NCBI RefSeq assembly: GCF_022965805.1
Contig: NC_133114.1
Span: 8,266,261-8,330,260 of the forward strand
Length of the DNA: 64,000 nt
Origin: Primulina eburnea
Lineage: Eukaryota > Streptophyta > Magnoliopsida > Lamiales > Gesneriaceae
Direction: 5' to 3'
Shown here: positions 57,206-64,000 of the stretch, piece after piece
Layout of the letters: the number at the start of each line of letters is the position of its first letter
Position numbering within the stretch: the stretch's first letter is position 1
Notes under the pieces: generated by a model
Told to the model about the DNA's origin: nothing
Databases searched by the model: none
The model's input: the letters and a program-made list of their open reading frames with translations, nothing else
Program-made: the position numbers and the translations under genes

Positions 57206-59771
57206 ATGGTGAGGTTATTGGCTAATATAATTCGTAGAGGTGTTGCACCTTTTCCAGTCTCGGGTTTGACTGTAAGTGTATACGTTTTTTCACTTGGATC
57301 ACCCTCTTCCAAAATTTCTCAAGTGTTTCATAACTTTTTAAATTTAGATTCTTGGGCCTTGGCTACTGGTACAAAGGCTATTTAGACTCTTATCATCTAT
57401 TTGTATGGATGAGTCTCTTTCTGACTGCCAAATTTCATCTAATGTTGTTTTATTCCTGTTGTAGGCATCTGGTTCTTTCTACCAGAGCATTCTTCGTTTT
57501 TCTACCGGTGTGCCTGATGACACGCATGAAGATTTTAGACCCACTATTAAAACTGAGAGTTCTGGCCTTTCTATAAAAGACATAGTCGAGCAGGTACACT
57601 GTGTCATGTTTTTTTATTCAATCCCTAATATAATAAAGTACTTGTACTTGGTTCACAATTTCTTTATCCTTTATTTTCTTTTCTTATTGTCCAATTAGGC
57701 ATTTTCAATAGCTTGCCTTATGTGCACAAGGGTTGACATCTGTATGGTTATGCTATCTTTGATTCACAGGATTTGAAGGAAAACCCTGTGATGATATACA
57801 TGAAAGGGGTGCCTGATCTTCCCCGATGTGGATTTAGTGCATTAGCAGTGAGAGTTTTGAAAGAATATAGTAAGAAATGCAAACTTTTGAAATTTTTAAA
57901 TGCTCAATTTATTGTGTTTAATTGCAATTTTGTATAGTTGTTTTCATTCGTCTTTCTTTAATTCGTTCATCCATCTCGATCTTGTTATCCAAAAGGGTTC
58001 TTAGCCTAATCCTACTCTTTTTTGCAATTTCTGCTATTTATTTTAATTTACATATAATAGGGGTTTCTGCATAAATCCCGCCTTGGATTTGGCAGATTTC
58101 GTCGGAAATAAAGTGCTCTTTCTTTTTTGATATCAAATCAAAGTTTTAATCCTGAATTTTAACGTTGCTTGGAGGTCGGTGGATTCCATAATGAAATGTT
58201 ATGATATATTTGAAATCTTCGTATGATGGCTGATCATCTCTTCTTTGAATTATATGCAAGAGATTGATTTATTAGCCATACGGTTTTTTATTAATCATTT
58301 TTTGTAACTTAGCTGAACTGGGTTCATTTGCTAAACCAAAAGTGATATGCTCATTATGTTTTAAACTGTCTTCACGTGGAATGATTGTTTCTGCTACACT
58401 TTTATGCTCGACCCTGTTATCAGTTGAAATGGGCTTTGCAGATGTTCCATTAAGTGCCAGAAATATATTAGAAGACCTTGAACTAAAGAATGCTGTAAAA
58501 GCTTTCAGGTAATTTATTACGGTTCATGTTTTTATTAGTGGGAATAACTGAATGGCTAGAATTTTTAATTTATGCAATATCAACTTTGAAAGAAACTATG
58601 GCTACTGAAAAAAACATTTTACCACCACCATTATGCGGCTTCCCTGATTTTCCCTTCACCCATATAGTTATTATTAATAGTTAATAGTTCAAGTACTCGC
58701 TCTTGGATGTGCGCTGATGTGTATATATGTTTTTTTAGAGTAAATGAGCATTTATTTGTAATTGTAATAAATTGCATATACTTTTTTAATGAAAGATAAA
58801 TTACATATTTTTTACGTGTGTTTGGGCCTCATGTTGAAATGGTTGTGCGAGATTCTGATTGCAACTTTACCGGGCACAACATAATGGCATATATTACTTT
58901 CCTGGGTATCCTCCGAAGTTCTTCACAAGCATAGTTGTGAAAAGCGCTCGCCTCGCTCGCTTAAGCGCGAAGCGAGGCGAGGCGACCTTGCTGCGCTTCG
59001 GATTGTGCCGAAGCGCAGCAGGTGGATCAAGCGCACGCTTCAGTGCGCTTGGCCTGAGAAATTCTGAGCGATCCAATTGCGCTTCAGCCCACTTTTGTTT
59101 TTTAAATTTTTTCCAAGTCAAAATTTAGCCCTAGTCCAGCTCCAAAGTAAGCCCAGCCCATTTATATGAAAATCCCTATCATTACGTTGTCTCTCTGCTG
59201 AAGTCCACTGTTTCTTGTTGCTTTTGTGGGTGAGTCTTCTCTGCCTCTGCCTTGTCGCCGCCGATCCGCCGCCGCCGCCGATCCGCCGCGCCGCCGCCGC
59301 CCATTTGAAAGACTTTTTATTTTATTGATAATATTTCGTTTGGAAGAAGAAGATGACGAATATAATGACATTTGATTTATCTATCACATTTTCAAAGACT
59401 CTTTATTTTATTTTGAGTTTTTTGATAATATTTTGTTTATTGCGCTTTTTTCCGTAAAGCGTGCGCTTCGCTTTGCGCTTGAAGCCCCAAGAAACTTGAG
59501 CGCTTTTTTGCGCCTCGCGCTTTTGACAACTATGTTCACAAGACTTGGTTCTACACTAGTTTGCACAGTCTCATATGCCATCTTGTTCTCTTTACCTATT
59601 ACATATTCTTGGAAAAAAATTAGAGACGCGTTCTTTGTCTTATTATTTCAGAAATTATGTTATATAATAACACATGCCACAATTTATTGCAGCCACTGGC
59701 CGACATTCCCTCAAATATTCATCAATGGGGATTTCGTTGGAGGATCTGATATCATTCTTAACATGCATCAG
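57206..59771 (+). CDS. GRXS15: Mitochondrial monothiol glutaredoxin S15-like (CGFS type), last exon not in window
   Basis: Five coding exons with GT..AG borders: 57206-57271, 57465-57593, 57770-57869, 58442-58508 and 59693-59771 (66+129+100+67+79 = 441 nt, 147 codons, phases consistent). The N-terminus [20 protein letters not shown] is Arg-rich without acidic residues, as in a mitochondrial presequence. Glutaredoxin features: [16 protein letters not shown] with the single active Cys at residue 85, TFPQIF with cis-Pro 127, GGSD at 137-140. Class II CGFS glutaredoxins carry [2Fe-2S] clusters with glutathione; S15 works in the mitochondrial iron-sulfur pathway (known for Arabidopsis, 169 residues). 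About 20 C-terminal residues are missing: after MHQ the intron donor GTTCGC follows, and a chromovirus starts at 60456. The ATG is the first after the acceptor at 57170. Confidence 0.9.
58930..59534. mobile_element. hAT-type MITE in intron 4
   Basis: 8-bp target duplication TTCACAAG (58922-58929 and 59535-59542). Termini CATAGTTGTGAAAAGCGC and, reversed, CATAGTTGTCAAAAGCGC differ at one base. The ends are rich in GCGCTTNNGCGC-type palindromes, and a CCG-rich simple repeat lies at about 59258-59301. 605 bp, no transposase. Short TIRs and 8-bp duplications are typical of hAT elements. Confidence 0.88.
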
Positions 59772-59897
59772 GTTCGCCTTTTCTTCTTAGATTTTCAAAT
59801 CCAGGATAGTTACAACTCTTGTTCAAAAAACTTTACCACCAAAACGTATTTGATGCTGCATTACATCCATGTGATAACTTTGGTCCTTAGTGTTGCC

Positions 59898-60392
59898 CAG
59901 TGTTCTAAAAGGTGGCCATCGACCACCCCGCCTTTGCCTTAAGCGGTTTGTAGACAGTAGAAAATGAGTAGTGGCGGCAAGGCAATCAAAGACAAATATT
60001 TTTAAAAAAATTGATTATTAATGCAGTACACTTTCTCTTCTAAATCATAATAGCTCCACCAACCCAATCATCCACACTCCCCCTCCTTCTGCCTCGAACC
60101 ACCCACCATCGCTGCCGCTAACCGCCCACTGCCACCTACTAAACTTGTTGAAGAGATTAAATATAATCAAGATATATCTTTTTTATCAGAGCTTGAATCG
60201 ATAAGCTTATTTATGCTTAAGCATCATTTAATTAAATATATTACATAAAAAAATGATGATTATTTGTACTTGCATTGCATGATTATATATAATTATGTAT
60301 AAAAATAGTAAAAAAAAAAAAAAAATCAACCGCCTAGGCAGTAGAGGCGGCAAGGGTCGTTGACCGCCCGCATACCACCATTTACGACACCG
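59898..60392. mobile_element. hAT-type MITE in the intron after exon 5
   Basis: 8-bp target duplication GTGTTGCC (59890-59897 and 60393-60400). Imperfect termini CAGTGTTCTAAAAGGTGG and, reversed, CGGTGTCGTAAATGGTGG (14 of 18). Subterminal CCGCCTAGGC and GGCGG stretches are common in this kind of MITE. 495 bp, no coding capacity. More decayed than the MITE in intron 4. Confidence 0.85.
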
Positions 60393-60455
60393 GTGTTGCC
60401 AAAATTGGACATTTTACATTCCTACCATCATATTCAGTCCAATTTCTTAAGGTGA

Positions 60456-62208
60456 TGTAGCGTCCTTACCTGAGCCACTACTAAAAACAAACTAATAAAC
60501 ATGAAACATTAAACTTAATAACAGAATTAAACAGCGGAAACCAAATACTTAATCATCTTACAAGCCAAACGAAAACAGAACAATAATAGCAGTCTTAAAC
60601 ATTAATACTACCATATCGAAAGACATAATTCTGAACGAGAAAACGATAAATCACATAAAACCTCCACTAGATCACCACCGAAAACCTAACTGCTCTAGCC
60701 ACTGCCCTGGCCGTCCGAACCGTTCAACCTAAGACCTGTCCTCGTAGAATGGGGTGTCCAACATGAAAACAAGGACGTGAGCGACAATCGCCCAATACGA
60801 CAACGTACGAGTATACAAACTGATATGATGAATGCGAACTGCAATATGCTCGGATATCAAGGATCTAGTCAAGAATCTCATGCTCAGTCTAGAGGCGCCT
60901 GAGTGTGTAGTCTTTGATCTGTCTTATGCATGTTTTGGCTCCCACACTCATCATCAAGACGTGGACCTACAATGTCCAGGTCATCAGAGCCCGCGGGTCC
61001 CGTCGGGTACTATAGCTCTCGATGCCCCATCATCCACAATATATAATAAGGCTGAGCGGCCTCAACAAACGAGGTATATCTTAAAATATATCAGGCTCAA
61101 CATGATATGTCACGCATAATATGCCAAAGTAGTAAAACATGTATCATGCAACAGATAAATATGCAACATATAAGTGTGTATACTAAACTTGGATATCTCA
61201 GTCAGTACATCACGTACCTTACTAAAACAATATGACAGAAAGCTCTGAACCTAAACAATACTAACATAATAAAATCACTATCAAACCAGATCCTGAATTA
61301 CCAAACATACTACAAGGTTCTCCCTAATGATCCTTAAATCGCTACTTAAGGCTTTAGGATTATTCCTGCGTCCGTCGTCAGCCTGCTGATGATGTCTTGA
61401 TCTCAGTTCACCGACCCCTCCTCGAGTCAACACTAACTCCGAAACTTCCCGACACCAAAGTGCCCTAGAAACTGGCTAGAAAACCTAATGTATATGGCTA
61501 GAACTTTCTCTGAAGAATGCGGTGTAAGAAACAAAAAGAATCAGCTTCCATTTATAGGCTGCATCCGAAGTAGTTCAGAAATCCGAATCAAGCTTATCTG
61601 CCACGTGTCAGAATCTCATTTGTCTAGATTGATTTCTCGGGATAATGTAATCTAAAGTAGATCGGGTTGTCCATTTTAAATTCGATGAATCCCAACAGCT
61701 TGATCCTGAATTATCAATTCCTTAATAATCCTTAATTAACAACTATTTAATAATCTCTTAATTTGTACTTCATTCAAAATAAAGATTCGGGTCATTACAT
61801 CCTCTCCTCCTTCCATAGATCGAGACATAATTTATGACCACTAACTCCGAAACTTCCCGACACCAAAGTGCCCTAGAAACTGGCTAGAAAACCTAAGGTA
61901 TATGGCTAGAACTTTCTCTGAAGAATGCGGTGTAAGAAACAAAAGGAATCAGCTTCCATTTATAGGCTGCATCCGAAGTAGTTCAGAAAATCCGAATCAA
62001 GCTTATCTGCCACGTGTCAGAATCTCATTTGTCTAGATGGATTTCTCGGGATAATGTAATCTGAAGTAGATCGGGTTGTCCATTTTAAATTCGGTGAATC
62101 CCAACTGCTTGATCCTGAATTATCAGTTCCTTAATAATGCTTCATTAACAACTATTTAATTATCTCTTAATTTGTACTTCATTCAAAATAAAGATTCGGG
62201 TCATTACA
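60456..62208 (-). mobile_element. 3' LTR of a chromovirus (Tekay/Del-like), with internal duplication
   Basis: Minus strand: starts TGTAATGACCCG (62208) and ends AAGGACGCTACA (60456). The first ~370 bp of the LTR plus the adjoining purine tract occur twice (61432-61839 and 61840 onward, period 408-409): TCATTACATCCTCTCCTCCTT is found at 61791-61811 in part and again at 62201. The real LTR start is thus either 61799 or 62208. It interrupts the intron after exon 5 of the glutaredoxin gene; the other end and target duplication are outside the window. Confidence 0.8.
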
Positions 62209-62222
62209 TCCTCTCCTCCTTA
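62209..62222 (-). promoter_or_regulatory. Chromovirus polypurine tract
   Basis: Minus strand AAGGAGGAGAGGA just before the LTR start TGTAATGACC. A second copy lies at 61800-61813 because of the tandem duplication. Confidence 0.75.
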
Positions 62223-62279
62223 CAAAGATTTCGTCCTCGAAATCAGGACTGAAGTACAATACAACTGAATAAAATACAA

Positions 62280-64000
62280 ATCATGATTACAAAGATACAA
62301 TTCAAAACAAATGTGGATACTCCGAGCGCATACAACTTTCTAACTCCCAAATCGCCTCTGCAGTACCTCGGCATTGCCATTGCACTAGAACAAGTGGAAT
62401 GGTCTTGTTTCTGAGCCTTTCCTCTTTCTTACCCAGGATTAAAAGCGGCTGCTCGACATAAGTCAAGTCTTCTTCAAGTTAAACATCTGTCAGACCAAGA
62501 ACGTGCGATTCATCTACGACATACCGTCGTAGCAACAATACATGAAAGACATCATGAATGCTGGACAAATACGGCGGCAAAGCCAATCGATATGCCAAAT
62601 TTCTAACACATTCCAAGATCTCAAAAGGTTTGATGAATCATGGGGTTAATTTTCCCTTGAATCCAAATCTCATCATCCTGCGTAATGGTGAAACTTTAAT
62701 TAAAATTTTTTCCCCCTGACTGAACTGTAGAGGTCTACGCTTGATATTCGCGTAACTCGATTGACGATCTTGTGCAATTTTATTTCTCTTCTTGATCAAT
62801 TCCACTACGTCAATCGCTTGTTGCACTAATTCAGGTATTTGCCCTTGTCGTTCTTCTACTTCGTCCCAAAACAATGGAGTACGACAACGTCTACCATATA
62901 ATGCTTCGAACGGAGCCATACCAATGCTGCTGTGGTAGCTATTGTTATATGCAAACTCTACAAGCGACAGATGATCATGCCATGCTGGTCCAAAATCCAG
63001 AGCACAAACACACAACATGTCCTCGAGTGTCTGAATAGTCCTCTCAGACGGACCATCAGTCTCTGGATGATAAGCAGTACTCAGACTCAATGTCGTTCTC
63101 AACGCTTTTTGAAAACTTCCTCAGAACCTTGAGGTAAAGCGTGGATCTCTGTCACTGACTATACTTGTTGGCACTCCATGATATTTAAGAATCTTTTGGA
63201 TGTATAGTCTTGTCATGCGATCGAAACTATATTCCCGACTGTACGGAATGAAATGTGCTGACTTAGTCAGTCAGTCCAAAACAATCCAAATGACATCACC
63301 ATTCTTAGAAGACAACGGCAAGTGGGTCACAAAATCCATCGTCACATGTTCCCACTTCCGCTCAGGGATAAGAAGATTCTGAAATAATCCTCATGGTCGA
63401 TGATGTTTAGCTTTCACTTGCTGACAAACCAAACATTTGGCTACAAAATGATAATCACTTTTGGTCTTCAAATCCTTATGCATTTTCATGCTTCTAGGGT
63501 GGATAATCAATTTACTCCAATGGGCTCGAGATAAAATCTCGTCTCTTAATTTAGAATCTTCTAGAACTACGATATTTCCTGACAGACACAAAATTCCATC
63601 TGTTTGGAACGCAAAACCAGATGTGTTGTCTCCGTTAGCTAACCTTGCTAGCCTTTTCACTTTCGGGTCAGAAAATTGAGCTTTTCTAATTTTGGCATAC
63701 AACGTCGGTTGAGATAAAATGCTCGTTACTCGAATGTGTTCCATTCCTTTCTTACGACAAAAGTGAAATCCCTGAGAACAACAATCATGGATTACACTTG
63801 ATATGAAACTTGTCTGAAGTGCAGATAATCTCACCTTGCGACTAAGAGTATCAACTGTAAGATTCGCTGATCTTCGATGATACTTGATTTCGCAATCATA
63901 ATCATTTAATAAATCCATCCATCTTCTTTGGCGCATATTCAACTCTGCTTGAGTGAAGATATATTTCAAACTCTTGTGATCTGTAAAAATCTCAAATCTC
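62280..64000 (-). pseudogene. Chromovirus pol: RNase H end and integrase, degenerate
   Basis: Minus strand, from the window edge: end of RNase H ([20 protein letters not shown], then [15 protein letters not shown]); integrase finger region ([12 protein letters not shown] .. [14 protein letters not shown]); core WEHVTMDFVTHLPLSSK, then [10 protein letters not shown] near 63140 and TAYHPETDGPSERTIQTLEDM near 63060-63090; and YNNSYHSSIGMAPFEALYGR. The C-terminal part (FEILE.. VFHV..LRRYV) extends to about 62280. Stops at about 63388, 63270 and 63125, a stop at 62638 and one near 62475 break it. The order and motifs are those of Tekay/Del-type chromoviruses. No chromodomain could be confirmed. 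RT and gag are outside the window. Confidence 0.85.

Noticed and set aside
59162..59371. Ser/Arg-rich minus-strand frame
   Set aside because: Caused by the CCG simple repeat within the hAT MITE.
59433..59942. 169-codon open frame overlapping exon 5 of the glutaredoxin gene as a separate gene
   Set aside because: It joins MITE sequence, exon 5 and intron. Only the 26 residues of exon 5 have a family match, and they are bordered by good splice sites.

Overview
This is nuclear DNA of a flowering plant. The evidence is spliceosomal introns, Ty3/gypsy and Ty1/copia LTR retrotransposons of plant lineages, CACTA, Mutator-like and hAT elements, and one host gene with a plant mitochondrial glutaredoxin protein. 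The glutaredoxin resembles eudicot (perhaps asterid) proteins from memory; I cannot name the species. No bacterial, organellar, tRNA, rRNA or CRISPR feature was found.

About 85% of the window is a stack of nested transposons. (1) 1-3827: remnant of an Athila-like Ty3/gypsy element (E1) whose RT, RNase H and most of integrase are cleanly deleted. (2) 3828-10756: a second Athila-like element (E2), with LTR, tRNA-Asp primer site and broken gag-protease. Its LTR carries a 2,087-bp solo LTR with an intact target-site duplication, and its gag carries a truncated copy of the same solo-LTR family. (3) 10757-13657: the 3' end of a minus-strand chromovirus. (4) 13658-14690: the 5' end of a CACTA transposon. 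(5) 14691-54924: a head-to-tail, all-minus array of long LTR-like repeats (family L). A nonautonomous MULE (15811-16945), a 12.7-kb Athila element (18221-40117) and a copia element (copia-2, 43262-53030) are inserted in it; the Athila 5' LTR is itself split by another copia element (copia-1, 18323-27486). All three LTR elements keep perfect 5-bp target-site duplications (ACCAT, TCAAC, GTTAT), so the insertion order can be read directly.

54925-60455 is the only low-copy stretch. It holds an old copia scrap and then a mitochondrial monothiol CGFS glutaredoxin gene (GRXS15-like) with five recognisable coding exons (57206-59771). hAT MITEs lie in the introns on both sides of exon 5. A chromovirus on the minus strand begins at 60456, inside the intron after exon 5, and runs off the window, so the last short coding exon is not in view.

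The most unusual signal is a recurring design. Nearly every LTR retrotransposon here carries an array of short GC-rich inverted repeats in the first few hundred bases of its LTR or in its 5' leader. The motif differs between families, except that one 13-bp motif (CCGCACCCGCGGT) is shared by the E2 LTR and by the unrelated solo LTR inserted in it. The Athila element carries the same hairpin array in both LTRs and again between pol and its extra 3' ORF.
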